Counted from the stretch's first letter, positions 1-5,855 are shown. The stretch: 7,223 bases of DNA from an uncultured Clostridia bacterium (GCA_945918315.1 CAMEIK010000057.1:1-7223), one strand, 5' to 3'. The notes: a model not told the origin generated them from the letters alone. Numbers and translations: made by a program.

Positions 1-98
1 TGCGGTAGCCCGCCCGTTGCAGCAGCTTCCCGCACTCAATCAAAACCGTACCTTTTCGCTCGGTTTGTCAAGGAGGTAGTGCGGAAAAAGCGAAAAAA
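1..98. other. Non-coding left edge downstream of tnpW
   Basis: No convincing gene is seen here. On the minus strand a weak hairpin (AAACCG at 43-48 with CGGTTT at 61-66, 12-nt loop) is followed by TTTT and could help end the mob/tnpW transcript. A 7-bp inverted pair, CCGCACT (30-36) with AGTGCGG (78-84), encloses it. A minus-strand reading frame running off the left edge is open from about position 66 but has no clear start. In Tn4451 tnpW is the last gene, so the transposon end may lie in or just beyond this stretch; I cannot place it. Confidence 0.35.
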
Positions 99-365
99 TT
101 AGGATGCGTCCAGATCGCGGCGGACAAGGCGGTTGATTTTGTCGCTCATGGTTTCCCTGCTGGTGGTGCTGAAATGGAACGACACCTCGTAGATGGTGTT
201 GCCGATTTTCTGCACCAGGGCGGGCGGCGGCGCGTCCGGGGCGGGTGGAGCGTTGCTGCCCTCCGTCACGGGCAGGGGGATGGTCTTGCCCTCTCTGCTG
301 GTGCTGTCGCTCACCTCCGGGGCGGGGATAGTGCTGGTGATCGTCATGCTGGGGTCGTTGGTCAT
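99..365 (-). CDS. tnpW: TnpW-like transposon-encoded protein
   Basis: Small protein (88 aa) of the TnpW family, named after the last gene of the clostridial mobilizable transposon Tn4451; its molecular role is not known. The N-terminal half is a low-complexity Pro/Ala/Ser/Thr-rich tail. The conserved part is C-terminal, with IGNTIYEVSFHFS followed by ETMSDKINRLVRRD, which is how I recognise the family. An ATG at 380 gives five more residues, but the sequence from that ATG contains AAAGGAG (371-377), which sits 5 nt before the ATG at 365, so I choose 365. It follows the relaxase gene on the same strand after 80 bp and probably shares its transcript. Family assignment is from remembered sequence features, not a search. 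Confidence 0.82.
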   Translation of the reverse strand: MTNDPSMTITSTIPAPEVSDSTSREGKTIPLPVTEGSNAPPAPDAPPPALVQKIGNTIYEVSFHFSTTSRETMSDKINRLVRRDLDAS

Positions 366-397
366 AGGCTCTCCTTTCATCGTTCATCAAAGTTTGC

Positions 398-430
398 CCA
401 ACGTGGCCGACAGAATGGCGGTCACGTTGG
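398..430. repeat. Inverted repeat between relaxase and tnpW
   Basis: CCAACGTG (398-405) pairs with CACGTTGG (423-430) and the stem extends inward to 409/419 through one G-T wobble, giving 12 bp around a 9-nt loop. On the transcribed minus strand it lies after the relaxase stop codon and ahead of the tnpW ribosome site. No T-run follows, so it is not a standard terminator. It could be an mRNA processing or stability hairpin, or a protein-binding site. Confidence 0.5.
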
Positions 431-445
431 ATAGGCGGGGACACG

Positions 446-1912
446 TTATCGCTCCGCCTCCCGGCGTTTCTGCCGGGCCTGCTCCTGCTGGTGTATGGCG
501 GTGTCGGCGTTGCGCTTCACCTGTTGAAGCCGCCGCAAATCGTCCTGGATGGGCTTGTATTGCTCATACTCGGCCTTGTACTCCTGTTGAAGCCTCTCCT
601 GCTCCTGTTCCCACGCATGAACGGGGATTTTACCAGCAGGGGAACGGTACTTGTCCAGCTTTCGGCGGGCCATGTGGAACGTCCTCAACTCGTTCTCATG
701 CTCCCTCTCGAATTGTTCCCGCTTGCCCTTCCACTTGATACCCTTCCATTCGTCATAGATGGGCTTGGTGTCCCGGTAGAGGTCAACGAGACGAAGCAGT
801 TCCTTCAATTCGTTCAGACGGGCGGACTTGGCTTTCATGGATGCGTTGATGGCCTCCGTCTGTTCACTCTGGACGGCGATATGGGCCTCCAAATCTTCCA
901 GAGTGACAATGCCTTTCTCAGTCAGAAAATTGATGGCCTCGGCAAAATCTTTGAGGTTTCCAATCCTGGCGTTGCGGCTCCATGCTCCGGCGTTCCGGCC
1001 CTCATAGTAGTCAGTCAGCAGGGCGGCAAGCGTGGGGGCCTGGGGCTTGCTCAACTCCTCCTTTGCCGCCTTTATCCAGTCTGTCAGGTCAGCGATTTTC
1101 CTCCGAATATTCCGCAACAGGTCATTGGCCTTTCTTATCCAGCGGTTGAAATCGCCCTTGTCGGTGGTGATACCCTTGGCCTCCATCTGGCGGACGGCCA
1201 CGCCCTCGTGGATGGTGGGCAGCAGGTCAAGGCCCTGACGCTCATAGGAGCGGTGATCGACACGGCAGGTCAGGCCCTTTTCCTCAAACTTGGCATTGAC
1301 CATAGCAGCCCACGCCTCCCGCCATTGTTCCAGCGTTTCCGGGTTTCCCCAGTCGGTGGTAGGAACAGCGTCAAAGAGGGGTTTGCCGTCCTCGCCCATG
1401 ATGCGGTTCCCATCCTCGTCCAGACGGTAGCGGCGGCGCTGCTTGCACCCCCATTTGCCGTCTGGCTCAATGGGTCGGATAGGGCAGAGGACATGAAAGT
1501 GCGGGTTAGGAATACCGCCGTCCTCTTTGTCCGGCTGGTGGATGGCAAAGTCGGCAATCATGCCCCGGCCCACAAGCTGCTCTGAAACAAATTGCCTTGC
1601 AAGAGCGATGTTCTCGTCAAGAGAAAGTTCGTTCTGCAAGGCAATGTCAAAGCTATATGCAAGCTGGGCTTTCTTGCCGCGCTCGGCCTTCTCCACGGCG
1701 TTCCAGAGGGTGGCGCGGTCTTGGTACTCGGCGGGGGCCTGGGGCGGCAGAAGAACGTCTGAACAGACCACGCCGCCCTTGTGGGTATAGTCGCTGACTT
1801 CGCCATAGTATTCGCTGTAAAGTTTCTCTCCGGCGCGGTAGGCGGCAGACGTGACAATAGACTGTCCCGCGCTCCGCTTGACCTGGGTGACGTGAAAGTG
1901 AAACAGGGCCAA
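446..1912 (-). CDS. mobA: MobA/MobL-family (MOB_Q) relaxase
   Basis: Conjugative relaxase, 488 aa, which would nick the element at oriT and carry the single strand into a recipient using another element's transfer apparatus; it corresponds in position to TnpZ of Tn4451. The N-terminal catalytic domain shows Tyr25 in AAYRAGEKL (the position of the catalytic Tyr in R1162 MobA) and the metal-binding histidine motif H125 with PHFHV (H138, H140). A basic and then acidic coiled-coil-rich C-terminal half follows (about 260-488), full of Lys/Glu/Gln. The start is TTG directly after the TAA of the DUF3847 gene, with AGGAGG at 1921-1926 inside that gene's end and 8 nt of spacing, so translation is probably coupled. 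No helicase or primase domain is visible. Family call is firm; the exact subfamily is inferred. Confidence 0.93.
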   Translation of the reverse strand: MALFHFHVTQVKRSAGQSIVTSAAYRAGEKLYSEYYGEVSDYTHKGGVVCSDVLLPPQAPAEYQDRATLWNAVEKAERGKKAQLAYSFDIALQNELSLDENIALARQFVSEQLVGRGMIADFAIHQPDKEDGGIPNPHFHVLCPIRPIEPDGKWGCKQRRRYRLDEDGNRIMGEDGKPLFDAVPTTDWGNPETLEQWREAWAAMVNAKFEEKGLTCRVDHRSYERQGLDLLPTIHEGVAVRQMEAKGITTDKGDFNRWIRKANDLLRNIRRKIADLTDWIKAAKEELSKPQAPTLAALLTDYYEGRNAGAWSRNARIGNLKDFAEAINFLTEKGIVTLEDLEAHIAVQSEQTEAINASMKAKSARLNELKELLRLVDLYRDTKPIYDEWKGIKWKGKREQFEREHENELRTFHMARRKLDKYRSPAGKIPVHAWEQEQERLQQEYKAEYEQYKPIQDDLRRLQQVKRNADTAIHQQEQARQKRREAER

Positions 1913-2206
1913 TTATCCGCCCTCCTGCTGGTCAATGGCGTGGCGCACCAGGGCGGCAACTTCTGGCAGGGAAAAGATTTGCTCAACCAAAATTCTAAAT
2001 GCCGTTTGGCTCATGCCTCGTACTTCCGGTGCCACACTCTCCACGTCCGCGCCACGGGTGATAAGGCGGTGGTTACGCTTCTTCCTCTCGCCCTCCGAAT
2101 AGTAGCGGATACGGTTTTCCAGCCGCTGAACTTCATGCTGGTACTGCTCCGCTTTGACAGTAGCCTCGTCATACTCTTTCTGCAATTCTTCACGCGATTC
2201 CTCCAA
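1913..2206 (-). CDS. DUF3847-like small mobilization-operon protein
   Basis: Protein of 97 aa that I match to DUF3847, a family of unknown function common in Clostridia mobile elements. It has an N-terminal coiled coil (about 1-45, heavily Glu/Lys/Gln), a basic RKKRNHRLITRGADVES motif near the centre and a short helical tail (LVEQIFSLPEVAALV). A small coiled-coil protein directly ahead of a relaxase could be a relaxosome accessory factor, but that is inference. The frame is open back to an ATG at 2287, but that start would lie in the -10 box of the arsR promoter and has no ribosome site. A TTG at 2206 has a perfect AAGGAGG 8 nt upstream, so I choose it. The gene ends one base before the relaxase TTG. 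Confidence 0.78.
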   Translation of the reverse strand: MEESREELQKEYDEATVKAEQYQHEVQRLENRIRYYSEGERKKRNHRLITRGADVESVAPEVRGMSQTAFRILVEQIFSLPEVAALVRHAIDQQEGG

Positions 2207-2214
2207 GGTGATCG

Positions 2215-2221
2215 CCTCCTT
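2215..2221 (-). promoter_or_regulatory. Ribosome binding site deciding the DUF3847 TTG start
   Basis: AAGGAGG on the minus strand, 8 nt before TTG at 2206. It fixes the start of the small gene and rejects the longer ATG-initiated frame from 2287. No convincing minus-strand promoter was found between this site and arsR. Confidence 0.8.
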
Positions 2222-2240
2222 TTTGATTAAATTCCAAACA

Positions 2241-2253
2241 TCAAATTTTTTGA
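2241..2253. promoter_or_regulatory. Weak palindrome resembling an ArsR half-operator
   Basis: TCAAATTTTTTGA is an odd-centred palindrome upstream of the arsR -35 box. It shares the ATCAAA half-site with the two stronger operators (2296-2317, 2675-2696) but has shorter spacing between halves and no symmetric flanks. It may be a weak extra site or simply AT-rich sequence. Confidence 0.25.
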
Positions 2254-2263
2254 AAATAGGGGG

Positions 2264-2292
2264 TTGACAAAAGTCCTGGTCTGGCATATACT
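2264..2292 (+). promoter_or_regulatory. Sigma-70/SigA-type promoter of arsR
   Basis: TTGACA (2264-2269, perfect -35), a 17-bp spacer, and TATACT (2287-2292, five of six -10 bases). The predicted start of transcription, near 2299, falls inside the palindrome at 2296-2317, so a bound repressor would block initiation. Confidence 0.85.
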
Positions 2293-2295
2293 GCT

Positions 2296-2317
2296 CATAT
2301 CAAATAATTTTGATGTG
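2296..2317. promoter_or_regulatory. ArsR operator O1
   Basis: 22-bp near-palindrome with core ATCAAATAATTTTGAT (2299-2314), just downstream of the arsR -10 box and touching the GAGG ribosome site. Reversed, it matches the palindrome in front of the permease at 20 of 22 positions. AT-rich palindromes with ATCAAA half-sites placed over the promoter are typical of ArsR/SmtB repressors. Binding by this ArsR is inferred. Confidence 0.72.
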
Positions 2318-2328
2318 AGGTTAGTACA

Positions 2329-2634
2329 ATGGATAACGCCCACCAGGAACACGCCAAAGTCTTTAAGGCTTTGTGTGACCCAAAGCGTCTGGCAATCCTC
2401 TCCCTCCTTCGGGGCGGCGAGAAGTGCGCTTGCGTTTTGATGGACCAGTTGGGAATGGCACAATCCGCCGTTTCCTATCACATGAAGATTCTATGCGAAT
2501 CGGGTATTGTCGTGAGCCGTCAGGAAGGGAAATGGACCCATTACAGCCTGAGCAGTACGGGCAGCAAGGCCGCTGTTGAACTGTTGCTGTCTCTGACAAC
2601 GCCCAGCACAGAACAGGACCGTTGCTGTGGATGA
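2329..2634 (+). CDS. arsR: ArsR/SmtB-family metalloregulator
   Basis: Winged-helix transcriptional repressor of 101 aa, probably released from DNA by trivalent arsenic species. Family signatures are ALCDPKRLAILSLL near the N-terminus and the recognition-helix region QSAVSYHMKILCESGIV, followed by the wing GKWTHYSL. Cys33 and Cys35 in KCACVLM occupy the place of the ELCVCDL arsenite site of E. coli ArsR; the third Cys of that site is absent (Leu37). Cys16, Cys56 and a C-terminal Cys99-Cys100 pair could supply another ligand. A GAGG ribosome site lies 8 nt before the ATG. It is the first gene of a plus-strand cargo operon, opposite in direction to the mobilization genes, and is likely autoregulated through the palindrome at 2296-2317. 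The inducer is inferred from family and neighbours. Confidence 0.92.
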   Translation: MDNAHQEHAKVFKALCDPKRLAILSLLRGGEKCACVLMDQLGMAQSAVSYHMKILCESGIVVSRQEGKWTHYSLSSTGSKAAVELLLSLTTPSTEQDRCCG

Positions 2635-2635
2635 G

Positions 2636-2666
2636 AAAAGCCATCGTCCGGGGATGGCTTTTCTTT
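2636..2666 (+). terminator. Intrinsic terminator between arsR and the permease gene
   Basis: AAAAGCCATC (2636-2645) pairs perfectly with GATGGCTTTT (2653-2662) around a 7-nt loop, and the run continues TTTTCTTT. It begins two bases after the arsR stop. Because the permease follows on the same strand, it may only reduce read-through, making ArsR and permease levels different. Confidence 0.82.
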
Positions 2667-2674
2667 CGACACAA

Positions 2675-2696
2675 CACATCAAAATATTTTGATATG
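2675..2696. promoter_or_regulatory. ArsR operator O2 ahead of the permease
   Basis: 22-bp palindrome with a perfect 16-bp core ATCAAAATATTTTGAT (2678-2693) and one mismatched pair in the flanks. It lies between the arsR terminator and the permease ribosome site. TATGAT (2693-2698) overlaps its right edge and could be a -10 box, but I see no good -35 at normal spacing. The site suggests a second, ArsR-controlled promoter for the permease or a roadblock to read-through. Confidence 0.7.
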
Positions 2697-2719
2697 ATTA
2701 TCTGATTGGAGGTACTCTC

Positions 2720-3733
2720 ATGCAAATCCTTCGTTCCCTGTGGCTGTTCATCCAGGACCAGGTTCTTGGAATGAAATGGCTGAATGTGCTGATTGGGGAC
2801 CTGCTCTCTTTGCTGGGCCTGGATACGGCCTCACGGCTGGGCGGCAGCGTCCAATTCTTTGTGTACGATGTGGTCAAAATCACGGTACTGCTGTGCTTCT
2901 TGATTTTCGTGATCTCCTACATCCAAAGCTACTTCCCGCCGGAGCGCAGTAAGCGAATATTGGGGCGGTTCCATGGCATTGGTGCGAACATCATATCCGC
3001 ATTGCTGGGTACAGTGACACCCTTCTGTTCCTGCTCGTCTATTCCGCTGTTTATCGGCTTTACCAGTGCCGGGTTGCCGCTGGGGGTTACATTCTCGTTC
3101 CTGATTTCCTCCCCAATGGTAGACCTGGGTAGCCTTATCCTCCTAATGAGCATTTTCGGTGCTAAAGTTGCAATCATCTATGTGCTGGTCGGCTTGGTGA
3201 TCGCCGTGGTAGGCGGCACCCTGATTGAGAAACTTCACATGGAGCCTTATGTTGAGGAATTTATCCGCAATGCTGGCGGCGTGGACATTGAATCCCCAAC
3301 ACTGACCAAACGGGAACGAGTTCAGTTTGCGAAAGAACAGGTCGTTTCCACATTCAAGAAAGTATTCCCTTATATCCTGGTCGGCGTAGGCATTGGTGCG
3401 GTCATTCACAACTGGATTCCGGAAAGCTGGATTGAAGCGGTGTTAGGCGGCAACAATCCGTTCGGGGTTGTCCTTGCCACGCTGGTGGGCGTCCCCATGT
3501 ATGCGGATATTTTCGGCACTATCCCGGTGGCGGAGGCCCTGCTTTACAAGGGCGCACAGCTTGGCACAATTCTGTCCTTTATGATGGCTGTCACAACGCT
3601 AAGTCTGCCGTCTTTGATTATGCTCCGCAAGGCCGTGAAGCCGAAGCTGCTGGCGCTGTTCATTAGCATCTGCACCATTGGCATTATCATTGTCGGCTAT
3701 CTGTTCAATGCGTTCCAATTTTTGCTGATATAA
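2720..3733 (+). CDS. arsP: ArsP-family (DUF318/YraQ-type) permease
   Basis: Polytopic inner-membrane permease of 337 aa in the ArsP_1/DUF318 family; characterised ArsP proteins export trivalent organoarsenicals. Hydrophobic segments lie at about 50-70, 88-100, 106-130, 137-165, 215-230, 246-265, 283-300 and 309-335. The family hallmark TPFCSCSSIPLFIGF is at 100-114 with Cys103 and Cys105, and the second-half motif GVPMYADIFGTIPVAEALL at 257-275. A charged cytoplasmic loop (about 170-212) divides the two halves. TTGGAGG at 2706-2712 sets the ATG start. Neighbouring ArsR and a thioredoxin-like protein support a metalloid efflux role. No arsB, arsC, arsA or arsM is in the window, so resistance to inorganic arsenate is not indicated. 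The substrate is inferred from the family. Confidence 0.88.
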   Translation: MQILRSLWLFIQDQVLGMKWLNVLIGDLLSLLGLDTASRLGGSVQFFVYDVVKITVLLCFLIFVISYIQSYFPPERSKRILGRFHGIGANIISALLGTVTPFCSCSSIPLFIGFTSAGLPLGVTFSFLISSPMVDLGSLILLMSIFGAKVAIIYVLVGLVIAVVGGTLIEKLHMEPYVEEFIRNAGGVDIESPTLTKRERVQFAKEQVVSTFKKVFPYILVGVGIGAVIHNWIPESWIEAVLGGNNPFGVVLATLVGVPMYADIFGTIPVAEALLYKGAQLGTILSFMMAVTTLSLPSLIMLRKAVKPKLLALFISICTIGIIIVGYLFNAFQFLLI

Positions 3734-3753
3734 ATTTTTAGGAGGAATCAATT

Positions 3754-4098
3754 ATGGGACTGTTCAGTAAGAAGAAAGAAGAAACAAAATCCTGCTGTTG
3801 TGGAGGCAACTGTACCCCGGAAACGATGGCACAGGCAGAGACGGCAAAAGCCGCTTCCGGGGTCAAGGTGCTGGGGACCGGATGCGCCAAGTGCAACGCC
3901 CTGGAAGATGCTGTTCGTGCCGCCCTCACGGAGCTGGGGATGGATACGACCATTGACCATGTGACGGACTTCACGCAAATCGCCGCCTACGGGGTCATGA
4001 CTACTCCGGCGCTGGTGGTGGATGGGAAAGTGGTGTCGTATGGCAAAGTGTTGAAGAAGGACGAAGCCAAGGCGTTGATTCAGAAGGTACGGACATAA
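3754..4098 (+). CDS. Small thioredoxin/glutaredoxin-like protein (Thioredoxin_3 type)
   Basis: Cytoplasmic thiol-redox protein of 114 aa, of the small glutaredoxin-like group (Thioredoxin_3; TM0996/MTH895 type) often found beside ArsP-type permeases. The fold part starts at about residue 36 (GVKVLGTGCAKCNALE): Cys44 and Cys47 form the CxxC, and TTP85 gives the cis-proline expected near the active site. The N-terminal extension is unusual, with a basic KKKEE stretch and a Cys cluster SCCCGGNC (Cys14, 15, 16, 20) that could bind a soft metal or a trivalent arsenical. AGGAGG at 3740-3745 lies 8 nt before the ATG, and the gene begins 20 bp after the permease stop, so the two are co-transcribed. 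A role in keeping the substrate or the permease cysteines reduced is inference. Confidence 0.87.
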   Translation: MGLFSKKKEETKSCCCGGNCTPETMAQAETAKAASGVKVLGTGCAKCNALEDAVRAALTELGMDTTIDHVTDFTQIAAYGVMTTPALVVDGKVVSYGKVLKKDEAKALIQKVRT

Positions 4099-4099
4099 T

Positions 4100-4148
4100 A
4101 CCTGTTGGAAGGGTGCGGATGCGAAGCGTCTGCACCCTTCTAACAGGT
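4100..4148 (+). repeat. Long hairpin after the thioredoxin-like gene
   Basis: Bases 4100-4122 pair with 4126-4148 in an unbroken stem (with G-T wobbles at 4107/4141, 4117/4131 and 4120/4128), closed by a GAA triloop inside GCGAAGC (4121-4127). It starts directly after the stop codon of the last cargo gene. No T-run follows, so it is not a standard intrinsic terminator, although a stem this stable may block transcription or exonucleases. Confidence 0.75.
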
Positions 4149-4159
4149 GTGCAGGAATA

Positions 4160-4205
4160 GCCGCGAAGCGGCGCAAGGGGCGCAGCCCCTTGTACGGAGC
4201 GGAGC
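4160..4205 (+). repeat. Run of GNA-triloop mini-hairpins
   Basis: Three close units. GCCGC-GAA-GCGGC occupies 4160-4172. CAAGGGGC-GCA-GCCCCTTG occupies 4174-4192 (8-bp stem). GC-GGA-GC occupies 4199-4205 (only 2 bp). Each contains a GCGNAGC heptamer (4163-4169, 4180-4186, 4199-4205), as does the preceding long hairpin (4121-4127). DNA heptamers of this kind are known to fold into unusually stable mini-hairpins. The stable loop form is on the plus strand only. Confidence 0.7.
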
Positions 4206-4212
4206 GACGCAA

Positions 4213-4242
4213 AAGGCCCTGACTTTCGTAAGTCAGGGCCTT
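4213..4242 (-). terminator. Perfect 13-bp hairpin, likely terminator of the recombinase transcript
   Basis: AAGGCCCTGACTT (4213-4225) pairs perfectly with AAGTCAGGGCCTT (4230-4242) around a 4-nt loop. Read on the minus strand it is followed by TTTT (the final two extend past the stem), which fits termination of the leftward recombinase transcript. On the plus strand it is followed by CGCC, so it would work less well for the cargo operon. Confidence 0.6.
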
Positions 4243-4253
4243 CGCCTCGCAGA

Positions 4254-4316
4254 GCGCACGATACATGGTCGCAGACCATGTATAGAAGTGCGTCCTTCCG
4301 TTCCGTCAGGGATTTA
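4254..4316 (+). other. oriT: Candidate origin of transfer (MOB_Q/IncQ-type nic region)
   Basis: ATACATGGTC (4261-4270) pairs perfectly with GACCATGTAT (4274-4283) around a GCA loop, with a lower stem CGCAC (4255-4259) with GTGCG (4288-4292). Directly beside it is AAGTGCGTCCTTCCG (4286-4300), which matches at 13 of 15 positions the nic region I recall for pIP501/pGO1-type plasmids (AAGTGCGCCCTTACG); GGGATTTA, which follows the nic in those plasmids, occurs at 4309-4316 after 8 extra bases. An inverted repeat 5' of the nic is the normal layout. The relaxase encoded at 446-1912 belongs to the matching family. With the expected nick near 4292, the plus strand would lead and the relaxase gene would enter late, as usual. 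The reference sequence is from memory. Confidence 0.66.
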
Positions 4317-5855
4317 GACAGTTGGGGAAAGCGGGACCTTCTCCGCCTCCTTTGCCGCCCGCTGTGCCTCCCTCACCCGGCGCATACGCAGCTTGTTTTG
4401 CTCCCGTTCCCGGTTCCGCGCCGCCAACGCCTTTTGTGCTTTTGCTTCTTCCACGGCGGTCAGAATGACCTCCGGCTTAGGCGGAACGAAACAGCCGATG
4501 AAGTTGAAATATACATCAACCTTCTGCCGTCTGTCCCCGGTGGATTTGTCGGCCTCATGGACAACGACTTTCTCTATAAACTCGTTGAGCATGGGGGCGG
4601 TCAGTTCGTCAAAGTTGGTGTATCGCCGCACAAGGGAAACAAACCTCTGCGCCCTCATGCCGTCCTCGGCCTGGGCGGTGATGCCCTCTTTCAGTTCCGC
4701 TGCCTCCTGCTCCAATGCGTTCTGCTCAGTGTCGTACTCCACCAGCAGACGGTTGAAATGCTTGTCGGGTATCTTCCCGGTGGCGTTCCCCTCATACAGT
4801 TTCCTGATTAACTCGTCAAGTTCGGCAATTCGCTTCTCCACCTGACGGAGCCGCTTCTTCTGCTCCCTGGCGGTCTGCTCTTGCCCCGCGCTGGCGGCGT
4901 CCCGCACGATGCGGATAAACTCTTTCTCGTCCTCCCGGACGTAGGCGCTCACCTCACGGATCGCCGTCAGTATCAGCTTCTCAATAGTGGAAGTTTTGAT
5001 ATAATGGATGGTACAGTCACGGGTCAACTGACGGTAATTCCCGCAGATATAGTAATCATCAGCGTCATAGACCTTCTTCTTGCTGGGGGATGGCTGATGG
5101 TGGGTCAGCTTGTGTCCGCAGTCGGCGCAGTAGAGAAGCCCGGTCAGCGGATTGGCGGGGCGGTCTGGATAGCTGGGCTTGCGGATGGTTTTCTTCAGAC
5201 GGTGGGCGAGCTGCCACGTTTCCTCGTCCACGATGGCCTCATGGGTGTCGCGGAAAATCATCAATTCCTCCGGCTTGGCCTTGCGCCGTTTCTTGGTCTT
5301 GTAGTTCTCGCAGATGGTCTTGCCTAACACGGTATGCCCCATGTACTCCTGCTTTTCCAGAATGTAGCCAACTGCCGTACTTGACCAAAGGCAGGGGTCA
5401 TGAAAGCCCTTGCTGTGGTCGTTCTCCGGGTTGTGCAGCTTGGCATAGGCGGAGGGTATCAGCACCTTGTCAGCAGTCAGAGCGTCCGCTATGCCCTTCA
5501 CGCCGTAGCCGTCAATCACCATCTGGAAGATGCGTCGGACAACGGCAGCAGCTTCTTCATCCACAATCAGGTGTTGTTTGTCCTGCGGGTCGCGGCGGTA
5601 GCCGTAGGGGACGCTGGGGGACACGCGCTTGCCGTCCTGCATCCTGGCCTTGAAAATGGCTTGTATCTTCCGGCTGGAATCGCGGGCGTAAAATTCGTTC
5701 ATAATGTTCAAAAACGGGGTGAAATCGTTATCCCCCTGCTTGTCGCTGTCGATACCATTGTTGACAGCGATGAAGCGCACACCCTTGTCTCTGAACATGA
5801 CATCGGTGTAAAAGCCGACCTTGAGATAGTCCCGCCCGAAGCGGCTCATGTCTTC
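4314..5855 (-). pseudogene. tnpX: TnpX-like large serine recombinase, catalytic N-terminus missing
   Basis: Remnant of the transposon's own recombinase. What remains starts in the catalytic domain at DMSRFGRDY, followed by VRFIAVNNGIDS and FTPFLNIMNEFYARD, then the recombinase domain, a zinc ribbon (LYCADCGHKL with CGNYRQLTRDC; four Cys), a long coiled coil and a C-terminal DUF4368-like segment (EKVVVHEADKSTG...VDVYFNFIGCF). The part that should hold the nucleophilic Ser and the start of the domain, roughly 80-90 residues, is absent. The frame stays open to a TTG at 5915, but that codon lies in the loop of a neighbouring hairpin and the extra 20 residues resemble nothing in the family. Family members have this motif well inside the protein, so I call it a 5'-truncated gene that cannot catalyse strand exchange. 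Confidence 0.85.

Noticed and set aside
40..444. 134-aa minus frame overlapping tnpW
   Set aside because: Composition is Arg/Gln/His-rich and motif-free, as expected of an off-frame reading; the TnpW frame has a conserved C-terminal motif and a ribosome site.
491..1585. Long 364-aa plus-strand frame opposite the relaxase
   Set aside because: It mirrors the GC-rich relaxase coding strand, shows no recognisable domain and has no ribosome site; the relaxase has catalytic motifs in its own frame.
2207..2335. Minus-strand promoter for the mob operon
   Set aside because: Candidate boxes (TTCAAA/TTTAAT, TTGTCA/TTTGAT) either start transcription within the ribosome site or have poor spacing, so I do not annotate one.
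2720..4098. Full arsenate/arsenite resistance operon
   Set aside because: No arsC, arsA, arsB/acr3, arsD or arsM coding sequence is present in the window; only ArsR, an ArsP-type permease and a thioredoxin-like protein are seen.
4100..4283. CRISPR array or iteron-type replication origin
   Set aside because: The units are palindromic hairpins of different sequence sharing only a loop motif; there are no equal-length direct repeats with spacers and no replication gene nearby.
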